Of a stretch of DNA of 64,000 nucleotides, positions 32,472-40,735 are shown piece by piece. The position numbers and the translations under genes are program-made. Source of the DNA: Candidatus Shapirobacteria bacterium UBA2283 (GTDB lineage: Bacteria > Patescibacteriota > Microgenomatia > UBA12405). Where the stretch lies: positions 3,500 through 67,499 of the forward strand of contig DDWP01000020.1 in assembly GCA_002345725.1 (NCBI GenBank). Reading direction: 5' to 3'. The first letter of the stretch is position 1, and every line of letters starts with the position of its first letter. The notes under the pieces are model-generated. The model worked only from the letters and a program-made list of their open reading frames with translations, searched no databases and was not told the DNA's origin.

Positions 32472-32792
32472 ATGCAAAAAACTGAACCCGAATTAAATAA
32501 TAAAAATCAGAGCGTGCCATCCCTCGATGCAAATAACGACCAGAATTCGACCACTCAAGATCAAGACCAAAAGCAAATTGTCTGGGGAAAAGTCGATGTG
32601 GTGTACAACGTGGCTAAAGAAGCGTTTCTTCAGGGAACTTCATCCATTGACGATGTGTTGTCCAGTCTAATTGCCACATTACAGGAGATAAAGAATGACG
32701 AGATTCAAAACTTAGGGGGTTTGGGAACAGTTCCAGCAAACGGTAATTTATTAGGTAATGAGTTAGATCAACAACCACCAGAACAACCATGA
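32472..32792 (+). CDS. Hypothetical phage protein
   Basis: The 106-residue protein has a polar, probably disordered N-terminus rich in Asn, Asp and Gln (residues 1-35), a helical middle part (VDVVYNVAKEAFLQGTSSIDDVL) and a Pro/Gln-rich tail. I do not recognise a family. It is the first gene after the second leader terminator and overlaps the next gene by four bases. Its position between portal and scaffold-like genes suggests head assembly. Confidence 0.65.
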   Translation: MQKTEPELNNKNQSVPSLDANNDQNSTTQDQDQKQIVWGKVDVVYNVAKEAFLQGTSSIDDVLSSLIATLQEIKNDEIQNLGGLGTVPANGNLLGNELDQQPPEQP

Positions 32793-33043
32793 CAAACACA
32801 CCAGAGGAAAATTTTGAACCAGGACGAGAAATATGGGAAATGACCCAGACAGCAGGTTGGCAAATTCTTTGTCAGCAAATAGCGCAAGAAATTGAGCTAG
32901 AGACCAATGAATTGCTTGATTGTCCACTGTCTGAGGATGTTGAACACAAACAAATGATTAAAGCATATAAAAAAGTTCTAAGCATTGTTGAAAGTTCTTT
33001 GAATAAACGTAACGAAAATACTCAGGTTAATACAAAAATTTAA
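32789..33043 (+). CDS. Small acidic phage protein
   Basis: The 84-residue product is acidic and helical (ILCQQIAQEIELETNELL and VEHKQMIKAYKKVLSIVESSL) with no membrane segment. I do not recognise a family. An ATGA overlap couples it to the preceding gene and the scaffold-like gene begins nine bases after it. It is probably a minor structural or assembly protein. Confidence 0.65.
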   Translation: MTNTPEENFEPGREIWEMTQTAGWQILCQQIAQEIELETNELLDCPLSEDVEHKQMIKAYKKVLSIVESSLNKRNENTQVNTKI

Positions 33044-33052
33044 AGGAAAAAT

Positions 33053-33844
33053 ATGGACGAAAATAAACTAAAAGAACAAGAAGAGCTTAAAAACCTACTT
33101 AATTCAGACGATACTGCTGATACTCCAGATGGGGGTGGTGATGAGGATAAAAACAAACCGGACGATTCAAACAATGATAACGAGGATGATAAGAACGATC
33201 CCGATAAGAAAACTTTGAAAGATGATCCTGATAAGGATGCTACGAGCACTGACAACAAAAAGGAAAATAAACCCGCTGATCGGTGGAGTGGTAAAAGTCG
33301 AGAGGAAGTAATTAAAGAATTTGAGACTCTCGAGACTAAAACGACTATTCCAAATAATGACAAAAAAGATGATGACCTGAAACTTCCCCCTCAGGAAGAA
33401 CTTCAAAAAATGACCCCAACTGATTTTGCTAAGTGGGTATTAACCAGAATAAATGAAGGTGTCAAACAGACTCTTGAAACTCAAGAAAAAGTACGAGGTG
33501 CTGTCCGTCGGGAAATCGATGAAGCAAAAAAGAATCATCCATTGGACGATCCTGACTATAGAAAAATGGTATTAGCCATTATTGATGCGGCGAGTGCAAA
33601 AGGGTCAAACGTACCTTTGAAAGAAGCGTGTGAACAGGTGGATGCATTTTTGGGAAAACATACTGGGCAATCTGAAGATATATCAGATGACGAGCGTAGC
33701 CGACTTAAAAAGGCTAAGGCTCAAGTCGAGAGTGGAGCGGGCGCTCCGACTCAACCCGAGAACTCGGATGCTGAAACTCAACGCATCCAGAAAGCTCTTG
33801 GACATGGTGGGTCAAAAGGCTCCTTAGGAGGGTTGGGATTATGA
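33053..33844 (+). CDS. Probable scaffolding protein
   Basis: The 263-residue protein is very acidic in its first 110 residues, with long Asp/Asn/Lys-rich stretches, and has a helical C-terminal half. It lies directly before the major capsid protein gene, the usual position of the scaffold. Charge, predicted helicity and size fit scaffolding proteins, which guide capsid assembly and leave before packaging. No protease domain is apparent. The assignment is by position and composition rather than by family match. Confidence 0.6.
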   Translation: MDENKLKEQEELKNLLNSDDTADTPDGGGDEDKNKPDDSNNDNEDDKNDPDKKTLKDDPDKDATSTDNKKENKPADRWSGKSREEVIKEFETLETKTTIPNNDKKDDDLKLPPQEELQKMTPTDFAKWVLTRINEGVKQTLETQEKVRGAVRREIDEAKKNHPLDDPDYRKMVLAIIDAASAKGSNVPLKEACEQVDAFLGKHTGQSEDISDDERSRLKKAKAQVESGAGAPTQPENSDAETQRIQKALGHGGSKGSLGGLGL

Positions 33845-33893
33845 CCTTCCTGTCTAATTATCATTTTATAAGGAAAGGGGGTGAATAAAAATT

Positions 33894-35060
33894 ATGCCAT
33901 CAACAACAGGAATTAGAGGAACAGGAAATCAAGGAGTTACCAGAAAGTATGATGTCGCTGACGTTGTTTCGCTTTTGGATGTTAATAGATATCCATTGTT
34001 GGCGATTTTAACTAATGCTGGGAAAGATCCCGTTACTGGTGAGGGTAAGGCGATGAAGAAAAAAGAGTCGATGGACCCAGAATTTAAATGGTTTGAAGAT
34101 GAATTCGGACGAAGACAGCTTACGGGAACGTCAACAATTGACCCTGACGGTGGAAATCTAACGCTTACGAGCCAAGCTCAATACCTCCAGGTTGGAGATA
34201 TAGTATTGGTCGCGAAGCAAAAGTGGGTTTTCCAAGTTAGTGCAATTGTCGATGCAAACACTATTTCGGTGGGACCGGAACTTGGAGGTGCGACTGGCGC
34301 CGCGGCTGATGCTTCAGGAGATGTTTGGCTTATTGGTAACGCCAATGAAGAAGGATCTGGATTGAGAGAAATTAGATCTACAGTCATTCAAGAAATAGCT
34401 AACTACTGTCAAATTTTCAGAACTCCAGTTGGTATCACTGAATCAGCAAAGAATACTAAGGGATGGACCAAAGAAAGCGATTTTGACTACCAGAGACGGA
34501 AAAAAGGAATTGAACACATGGTCGATATTGAACGTTCATTTCTCTTCGGTAAAAAAGGAATTATTACTACTGGCTCACATCCAAAACGGTTTACTGGCGG
34601 TATCTTAGCTAGAATTGCAACATACGCTTCGGCGAGTGTTGATACTGAATCTGAATTCGAAGCATGGTTGGAAAGTCTATTTGCTTTTGGAAACACCGAG
34701 AAGTATCTTTTTGCGTCCGCATCTGTGGTCTCAATGATCAACAGCTGGGCAAAAGGGAAAGTCCAGATAGTTAATCCGACAAAAACATATGGTCTTCGTA
34801 TCGTAACTTATGATTCTCCGCACGGAACTTTGCATATTATCAAGCACCCACTCTTAGCGGGTGTGACTTATGGTAACTATGCGGTCGGATTGGATATGGA
34901 AGCGTTGACTTACCGTTACTTAAGTAATCGTGATACGAAACTATTAACTAACAGACAGGACCCTGGCGAAGATAGTCAGGTAGATGAGTATTTAACTGAA
35001 TGTGGTCTGCAAATGGAGCAAGAAAAACGCCATGCCATCATGAGCATCGGTGCTCTCTAA
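33894..35060 (+). CDS. Major capsid protein, SU10/DUF5309-like
   Basis: The 388-residue protein resembles the SU10-type major capsid proteins (DUF5309). These carry an N-terminal segment with D(V)(V)SLLDVNRYPLLAILT, a central EIRSTVIQEIANYCQIFRTPVGITESAK block near 163-188 and a C-terminal TYGLRIVTYDSPHGTLHIIKHPLL region near 295-320, all visible here. An HK97-like fold is expected. A GGGGGTGA ribosome site precedes the ATG. The stop codon is followed by a small frame and a stem-loop. High expression is expected. Confidence 0.85.
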   Translation: MPSTTGIRGTGNQGVTRKYDVADVVSLLDVNRYPLLAILTNAGKDPVTGEGKAMKKKESMDPEFKWFEDEFGRRQLTGTSTIDPDGGNLTLTSQAQYLQVGDIVLVAKQKWVFQVSAIVDANTISVGPELGGATGAAADASGDVWLIGNANEEGSGLREIRSTVIQEIANYCQIFRTPVGITESAKNTKGWTKESDFDYQRRKKGIEHMVDIERSFLFGKKGIITTGSHPKRFTGGILARIATYASASVDTESEFEAWLESLFAFGNTEKYLFASASVVSMINSWAKGKVQIVNPTKTYGLRIVTYDSPHGTLHIIKHPLLAGVTYGNYAVGLDMEALTYRYLSNRDTKLLTNRQDPGEDSQVDEYLTECGLQMEQEKRHAIMSIGAL

Positions 35061-35075
35061 AAATACAGAAACGAT

Positions 35076-35144
35076 ATGAAACAGATTAGTAAATTGAAAA
35101 AAATGAAGTCACTGCACACTTTGTTACTCAGTGCAGTCGTTTAA
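35076..35144 (+). CDS. Possible 22-residue leader peptide after the capsid gene
   Basis: A short frame of 22 codons begins 15 bases after the capsid stop, encoding a basic N-terminus and a hydrophobic end (KKMKSLHTLLLSAVV). No Shine-Dalgarno sequence precedes it. It could be a leader peptide or chance. Confidence 0.25.
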   Translation: MKQISKLKKMKSLHTLLLSAVV

Positions 35145-35146
35145 GC

Positions 35147-35170
35147 CAAGGGTGAATGTTATCACCCTTG
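35147..35170 (+). terminator. Stem-loop between capsid and downstream virion genes
   Basis: CAAGGGTGA pairs perfectly with TCACCCTTG around a six-base loop. The following CAAACTTTATT is only weakly T-rich. It probably partly separates capsid expression from that of the following structural genes. Confidence 0.6.
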
Positions 35171-35203
35171 CAAACTTTATTAAAGATAGGAGGTGAAAAA
35201 CAA

Positions 35204-35788
35204 ATGACAGAAATAAACGATAAAACATTAGAAGAAATGTCCATGGCAGAGCTATGGGGTGAAGCAAAACGCTTAGGAATATCGAAAGAAGGGAAAAAGG
35301 AAGACCTGATTGCTCGTATTAGAGAGGCGAAAGTAGGTGGCGCATCATCAGACAGTAACGATGATCAAGATCAGGAAAGAAAGGTAAGCAAGGAGGTTAT
35401 CTATATCTCGAGATATCACGAACTTAAATTGGTCGTTGATCCATCTTACTTGAAAGAGGTTGGTGTCCGAGTGTTGACAATTAAGGGCAAGTGCATTCAG
35501 TTCCATGAGGGAATTTACAGAACCTCAGATCCTGAAGAAATTGCTTTTCTTAATAACCATCCTAATTATGGCAATGTTTTCCGCAAAATCGAACAGGTTG
35601 AAATTAAAGGAAAAAATCTTGAGCAAGTTTATAAGGATAAATTTAAAACGCTTGAAGAAAGAGAGCGGGACATTGCTATTAGAGAAGAATCCATAAAACG
35701 CAAAGAGATGGTGTCAAAAGGTCACCAAGAAGGTGCGTCTTCAGTTACTAGTGGAATTGAAGACACAACCAATCAGCCTAAATTTTAA
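35204..35788 (+). CDS. SAP-domain-like phage structural protein
   Basis: The start at 35204 follows a strong GGAGGTGA site. The 194-residue product opens with a helix-extended-helix of the SAP or Rho-N type (LEEMSMAELWGEAKRLGISKEGKKEDLIARIREA, residues about 7-40), a small nucleic-acid-binding fold. A beta-rich middle part and a charged coiled-coil-like tail follow. Proteins of this plan are often found after the capsid gene in such phages, where they may act as head completion or decoration factors. Function is inferred from position. Confidence 0.6.
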   Translation: MTEINDKTLEEMSMAELWGEAKRLGISKEGKKEDLIARIREAKVGGASSDSNDDQDQERKVSKEVIYISRYHELKLVVDPSYLKEVGVRVLTIKGKCIQFHEGIYRTSDPEEIAFLNNHPNYGNVFRKIEQVEIKGKNLEQVYKDKFKTLEERERDIAIREESIKRKEMVSKGHQEGASSVTSGIEDTTNQPKF

Positions 35789-35801
35789 AAGCTAAAAAAA
35801 T

Positions 35802-36092
35802 ATGGAAAGCAGACCTAAATTTACAACGGCCAATGTCACATTGACCAACGCCGACACTTGGTATCCCCTGCCAGATATTGCGGTCGGCGAAGGATGTGAC
35901 GTGGTGATTAAGTCGAAGACTGGGAATACTGGTGCAATAAAGGTCGCCCATGATGATGCTACCAGCAAAGCATCGCCGTTTTTACTGGATAATCCTGGAG
36001 ACAGTGTGAGCTTGAGAATTAAGGGAACGACTCAAATCGTTCTCTCTTCCAGTGTCGTTGGACAAGTTGTGGAGGTTGTTGCTGAACAATAA
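35802..36092 (+). CDS. Small beta-rich virion protein
   Basis: The 96-residue protein is predicted all-beta (FTTANVTLTNADTWYPLPDI and VSLRIKGTTQIVLSSSVVGQVVEVVAEQ). I do not recognise a family; the pattern is common in head decoration or small tail proteins. It lies between the SAP-like gene and the first of a repeated structural domain. It has no signal peptide or membrane segment. Confidence 0.6.
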   Translation: MESRPKFTTANVTLTNADTWYPLPDIAVGEGCDVVIKSKTGNTGAIKVAHDDATSKASPFLLDNPGDSVSLRIKGTTQIVLSSSVVGQVVEVVAEQ

Positions 36093-36094
36093 AT

Positions 36095-36682
36095 ATGGCC
36101 AAATTTAAACCATCATTAGTAAATATTCGAAGAATGTTCTCGAAGATGAGAATCATCGTCAATACTGATGATGGCGAAGAAGATTACGACACAACCTTCT
36201 ATCCCAACGGTTTTACCGCTAACCAAATTTCAATCGGTAACGACAACACTGGCAGTAATGATGCTGGATTGAGATTCTTAAGACCACTACTGCCTAACAA
36301 CGTCAAAATAACTAAAGCCATTCTGCGAGTCAAGTCGGCCGTTAATTCCACTAAGCGCCCCATCTGGGTAATTAAGGGGATTAAGCAAGCCAGTACCTTG
36401 AGCTTTGATTCCACTCACCGACCATCACAGCAACCTAAAACGACTACCACAGTTGCCTGGGTCCCTGGAGCGGATTGGGTAATTAATAACTGGTATGAAA
36501 GTCCAGATATCAAAACGATTATCCAAGAAATCATTGACCAAACAGAATTTACCAATAAAGCGATTGGCTTGGTGATTGAAGACAATGCCAGTCCAGCCAA
36601 TAACTACGAGAACATCTGGGACTTTAACAGTGGAGCGGCTAACGCTGCTCAGCTTGTATTAACACTTGAACCAGATTTGTAA
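36095..36682 (+). CDS. Virion protein with a DNRLRE-like jelly-roll domain
   Basis: Residues about 18-193 form one beta-sandwich unit with the signature DDGEEDYDTTFYPNGF and ISIGNDNTGSNDAGLRF and end in AAQLVLTLE. The same unit occurs twice in the protein at 36963. The pattern resembles DNRLRE-type carbohydrate-associated or virion surface domains. It probably sits on the head or tail surface. It ends 15 bases before the KH-domain gene. Confidence 0.65.
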   Translation: MAKFKPSLVNIRRMFSKMRIIVNTDDGEEDYDTTFYPNGFTANQISIGNDNTGSNDAGLRFLRPLLPNNVKITKAILRVKSAVNSTKRPIWVIKGIKQASTLSFDSTHRPSQQPKTTTTVAWVPGADWVINNWYESPDIKTIIQEIIDQTEFTNKAIGLVIEDNASPANNYENIWDFNSGAANAAQLVLTLEPDL

Positions 36683-36697
36683 GGAGGTGAAAAAAAT

Positions 36698-37012
36698 ATG
36701 CAAACAAATGATGCTGCGCTATTACAAACGATTTTAGAAGCCATAGTTGTCAGTCCCGACAAAGTGGCAGTTGAGCGAACAGTCGACGAGATGGGAGTTT
36801 TACTTAAAGTCAAAGTCGATGAAAAAGATGCTGGAGCAGTGATTGGAAAAGAAGGTGCCACTATTGCTGCGATCCGAAAATTGATGGGCGTTTTCGGAAG
36901 AAAAAATAACGCTCGAATAAACATCAAGTTAGATGTTCCGCCCAGAAAGAAATTACAAAAGTATGAAAAACCAAGTATTGAAGATCAAAACCACGATACA
37001 GGAAAACTCTGA
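36698..37012 (+). CDS. KH-domain RNA-binding protein, KhpA-like
   Basis: The 104-residue protein has a single KH domain: DAALLQTILEAIVVSPDKV, then VLLKVKVDEKDAGAVIGKEGATIAAIRKLM with the GxxG loop (GKEG) near residue 53, as in the bacterial KhpA family. KhpA proteins bind RNA and regulate translation and envelope growth. The gene lies between two virion genes and overlaps the following one by about 50 bases. A strong AAGGAGGTGA site precedes the ATG. Confidence 0.85.
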   Translation: MQTNDAALLQTILEAIVVSPDKVAVERTVDEMGVLLKVKVDEKDAGAVIGKEGATIAAIRKLMGVFGRKNNARINIKLDVPPRKKLQKYEKPSIEDQNHDTGKL

Positions 37013-38618
37013 TGATGGCCGAGAGGTGGGCGTTTCGACTTGGTATGCAGATGGTAATGCCGGTAAGGTAATCACCTTCGGCAATTTTGACGGATTAAAC
37101 CAAGCAGCAGCTCTTCGTTTTCGCGGAGTTAACATCCCCAAATTCGCCAAAGTCTTATTTGCCAGACTTAGACTAAAAGTGGCTTCGACTGATGATGTTG
37201 ACTTTCCGGTGTTATTAAAAATCAAAGGTATTAAGGAAGCTGATCCTCAACCATTTAAACAAGTAAGTAGACCGTCAACACGCACTGCGACAATCAATGG
37301 TGTCGACTGGGATATTCTCAAAAAATGGAACGCCAATGAGTGGGTTCAAACTCCAAATTTGAAACTAATCATTGACGAGCTTGTCCAACAAGCTGACTGG
37401 AAACCAGGCAACGCTATGGCGTTTGTAATCAGCGATGACGGCAGCACAACCGGGAATGCTAAAACCTGCTGGGATTCAAGTAAAGGTAAAGGTTACGAAG
37501 CGGAGCTGGAAGTTTATTACATTACTCCAGGTATCCATGAAGAAATCTCAATCATTAGTTTATCCGGTAACGACCGTGATGGTGAAGAAGATTATGACAC
37601 CACCTGGTTTTCTAGTGGCTATGCCAGTAATCGTATAAGCATTGGCAATGACAGTACAGGTAGCTGTGATGCTGGGCTGATATTCAGTCCGGTCAACATT
37701 CCTCAAGGCGCTGAAATACTTTCGGCTCGATTACTCCTAACGAGCGAAGCCCAATGGAATGCGATGCTGAACCTGCTGATTAAAGGCTTTGCCGAAGACA
37801 ATGCTCCAGTATTTGCCTCAAATGGCTCAAACCGCCCCTCTACTCGAACTAAAACAACAACCCAAGCCCAATGGACATTGGGATTTGGTCAGGGTGGAGT
37901 TTTGGTGGGTGAACATTGGGCTGCCCAAAGTGTCTATGAATCGCCAGAGTTAAAAGAAATAATTCAAGAAATTCTTGATCGACCAGATTGGGCAAAAAAT
38001 AGATTAGGGTTGGTGATTGAGGATTATGACTCCCAAGCTGGAGCGGTTAAAAACATTTTCGATTCAAATCAAGATGGTGGTAAATATGGAGCAAAACTTG
38101 TTATTGCTTGGACTTGTGAGCGACGAGTGACATCAAGAGATAAAGACACTAAGGGTTATGACAAAGCAAATTACCCAGAATATATTGTGGTCCACCACTC
38201 TGCAACTCCTCGGGATAATACCCACTTTGCCACCATAAAAAAATCACATATTGGTTATGGCTGGGATGACATCGGCTATCACAAATGGATTGCAGGAGGA
38301 CTTGATGGTCTAGGGACTTTGATTCCTGGCCGACCAGAAAACAAAATCGGCTCCCATAACGACAGCAACAAAATGAACTACCGTTCCATTGGTATTTGTG
38401 TCTGTGGTAGCTTCCACTCGACCGGTGGTAACGAGCAACCATCAGCCGAGCAGTTGGCCACCTTACAGACACTTCTGGATGATATCCGGATGAAGCGCAG
38501 GATTCCCAAAGAACGAGTCATGGGACACGGTGAGACACCGGAATCGACGACTGATTGCCCTGGTGATCACTTACTGGCTTATATCAAAAATTACCGGAAA
38601 ACCGGGTCATTAACTTAA
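36963..38618 (+). CDS. Virion protein with two DNRLRE-like domains and a C-terminal amidase
   Basis: From the ATG at 36963 (36933 is possible) the protein has 551 residues. Two repeats of the domain seen at 36095 occupy about 1-190 and 195-375. A C-terminal N-acetylmuramoyl-L-alanine amidase/PGRP domain follows at about 400-545, with VVHHSATPRD near 408, GSHNDSNK near 465 and TDCPGDHL near 530 as zinc-binding and active-site regions. It would cut the stem peptide from the glycan. Fusion to structural domains suggests a virion-bound cell-wall enzyme used at entry. Confidence 0.85.
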   Translation: MKNQVLKIKTTIQENSDDGREVGVSTWYADGNAGKVITFGNFDGLNQAAALRFRGVNIPKFAKVLFARLRLKVASTDDVDFPVLLKIKGIKEADPQPFKQVSRPSTRTATINGVDWDILKKWNANEWVQTPNLKLIIDELVQQADWKPGNAMAFVISDDGSTTGNAKTCWDSSKGKGYEAELEVYYITPGIHEEISIISLSGNDRDGEEDYDTTWFSSGYASNRISIGNDSTGSCDAGLIFSPVNIPQGAEILSARLLLTSEAQWNAMLNLLIKGFAEDNAPVFASNGSNRPSTRTKTTTQAQWTLGFGQGGVLVGEHWAAQSVYESPELKEIIQEILDRPDWAKNRLGLVIEDYDSQAGAVKNIFDSNQDGGKYGAKLVIAWTCERRVTSRDKDTKGYDKANYPEYIVVHHSATPRDNTHFATIKKSHIGYGWDDIGYHKWIAGGLDGLGTLIPGRPENKIGSHNDSNKMNYRSIGICVCGSFHSTGGNEQPSAEQLATLQTLLDDIRMKRRIPKERVMGHGETPESTTDCPGDHLLAYIKNYRKTGSLT

Positions 38619-38622
38619 AAAT

Positions 38623-39267
38623 ATGCAATTACAAGAATTTAGACAAGATCTCGATGCCAGAATGTCGGCCGCTAAAATAAACGGATTCTGGAAGCAGCCG
38701 GACAAAGATCGCTGGATTAACAAAGGTATTGTCCGGGCGTGTAACTATGCCCGTTGGAAATTCTTGAGTAAACATGCCACTCAACTGGTTGAGAAAAACC
38801 CTAACGGAACTCTCAAAGAGAATTATTTTCTACCGTTTGACTTCAAACCAGGTGGATTCATAACAATCAAAGTTGGTGGAATTCCCCATCATAAAATCAG
38901 TGAAGACGAATATACCCAACAGACCTATTCCTATGAGCGAGTGGTGGCCATTATTGGTGACGAGTATCACCTTAATTTAAGTGAACTCACGGATGTTGCT
39001 GAAGGAGCGATCATCGACATTTATTACAAACGACGTCCAGTGAGATTGGTCGAGGATGATGACGAGCCAATTACTCCTGAAGAAATGGATGAACCGGTCG
39101 TCAAGTTAGCACTTTCCGTTTGTTTAACCAAAACCCCTGGTAAACAATCTGACTCCCAAAAAGAAGTAGTAGAGGCTCATACCATCCTGCAACAAATTAA
39201 AGATAGAGAGGATGAGGAACCAACCAGTGTCTATAAAGGACAAGCTGGTAGTTCCCGGTGGGAATAA
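38623..39267 (+). CDS. Probable head-tail adaptor (neck) protein
   Basis: The 214-residue protein has a helical N-terminus (FRQDLDARMSAAKINGFWKQPDKDRWINKGIVRACNYARWKF), a beta-rich centre and a helical C-terminus. This is a common layout of neck or adaptor proteins attached to the portal. It lies between the amidase-type virion protein and a larger beta-rich structural protein. The assignment is by position and predicted secondary structure only. Confidence 0.55.
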   Translation: MQLQEFRQDLDARMSAAKINGFWKQPDKDRWINKGIVRACNYARWKFLSKHATQLVEKNPNGTLKENYFLPFDFKPGGFITIKVGGIPHHKISEDEYTQQTYSYERVVAIIGDEYHLNLSELTDVAEGAIIDIYYKRRPVRLVEDDDEPITPEEMDEPVVKLALSVCLTKTPGKQSDSQKEVVEAHTILQQIKDREDEEPTSVYKGQAGSSRWE

Positions 39268-39272
39268 AAACT

Positions 39273-40733
39273 ATGGCATTAAACGCATATAAAATACAAG
39301 GTTTTCGAGGAGGGATCGCCGACGACCCCTATCAAGGAGTGCGTGAAGCATTCCGATTTGGCTATGGCTTAAATATCCGTGATGACGGCAACACCCTTAA
39401 ATGCAACCAAGCTCTCAAAGAAGATCTAGGTAGTTTGGAAGTAATAACGGATTTGATTCTGTTTTATGTCCCGGCATCCAACGGCAAACTCTATGGCTTT
39501 GGCGACTCTGGAAATATTTATTGTAAAGACACGGTCGATGATGCCTGGGCCCTGGTTTATCACGATGCTAATGGAAAAATAACCGGAGCTGCTGAGTACA
39601 CCAATAATGATGGTTCTGATAACTACATTCCCTACCTCTACTGGGCAACAGAAACCAAAGTCAGTCGAATCAAACTCTCTGGCACTTGGACTACTGATGT
39701 TGAGCATGACTGGGGTGCCTTAAACGGTGATCCCGCTTGGCACACGATGGTCGAAGCTCTAGGAGTGCTTCTTATTTGCGATGCTAAAGATCTGGCCATG
39801 GTTGATTACGAAGGAGCCTTTGCCGGTGGTATCTCTCCAGCACTTGATCTGCCTAAAGGACATCGTAATAAATGTTTGCTTGGACAAGATCAGTTGGTGA
39901 TTTTTGGCTCAACTAAAGGTGACAAAGTCGAAGAAGGCTGGCTCTGGACTTGGGACAAAATTCAACCCTCTTGGATTCAACGCCGAATGGTGGCAGAACG
40001 CGGTATCAACGCCATGATTCAAGGCGAATATCTTCTAATACAAGCTGGGGTCTATGGTGGGCTCTATTTCTGGGATACCGCCACCTTGATGCGAATCAAA
40101 AAGTTCCCCGGAGAAAATGGCTGGGTTAATCCGGGAGCCGTTTGTAACATGCATGGGCTCCCCTTATTCGGGCTGAATGGCTCAGATAAATGTGGCGTCT
40201 ATTCATACGGTCGACTGAGTAAAAACGATCCCTATGCTCTCAATCTAGAATACGTTCCTTCGCATGGCAAGTTGGCAGATGTCTCGATCGGTGCCTTGAC
40301 TATGTACACCGACCAATTGTTTGTTTCCTGGAAAGATGGAGCTACGTTTGGCGTCGATACCATCGATGTAACTAAAAAAGCTGAAGGTCGGTATGAAGGC
40401 TTGGTATTTGATGCCAATGAGATCTTTACTCAAAAAGGTTTTCGTCACATTAAGCTCGTCACTAAATCGCTTCCCAAAGATTCAAGTATCGAAGTGTTTT
40501 ATAAAGTAAACGAACAAACTGACTGGCAAAAAGCCACCATGGAAAACGGCAATGAAGCCTTTGATCAGGAAGGTAAAACCAAAGCCATATTTACGATTGA
40601 AACCGGTGGAGACGAAGACGAACCAGATCGAGGTGAGGAATATGAAGTGGCACTCAACATTCACCCCGCTGATAACGAAACACCCGACATCAAATCAATT
40701 ATTACCTATTTTGAACCGATGGGAATTTTATAA
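39273..40733 (+). CDS. Beta-rich virion protein, possible tail nozzle or hub
   Basis: From the ATG at 39273 the protein has 486 residues. It is predicted mainly beta, with repeated short strands and a FRGGIADDPYQGVREAFRFGYGLNIRDDGNTL N-terminal block seen in tail nozzle-like proteins of short-tailed phages. The central part contains W and G-rich repeats compatible with a propeller. No enzymatic motif is visible. It lies between the adaptor and the fibre gene. Confidence 0.6.
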   Translation: MALNAYKIQGFRGGIADDPYQGVREAFRFGYGLNIRDDGNTLKCNQALKEDLGSLEVITDLILFYVPASNGKLYGFGDSGNIYCKDTVDDAWALVYHDANGKITGAAEYTNNDGSDNYIPYLYWATETKVSRIKLSGTWTTDVEHDWGALNGDPAWHTMVEALGVLLICDAKDLAMVDYEGAFAGGISPALDLPKGHRNKCLLGQDQLVIFGSTKGDKVEEGWLWTWDKIQPSWIQRRMVAERGINAMIQGEYLLIQAGVYGGLYFWDTATLMRIKKFPGENGWVNPGAVCNMHGLPLFGLNGSDKCGVYSYGRLSKNDPYALNLEYVPSHGKLADVSIGALTMYTDQLFVSWKDGATFGVDTIDVTKKAEGRYEGLVFDANEIFTQKGFRHIKLVTKSLPKDSSIEVFYKVNEQTDWQKATMENGNEAFDQEGKTKAIFTIETGGDEDEPDRGEEYEVALNIHPADNETPDIKSIITYFEPMGIL

Positions 40734-40735
40734 CT

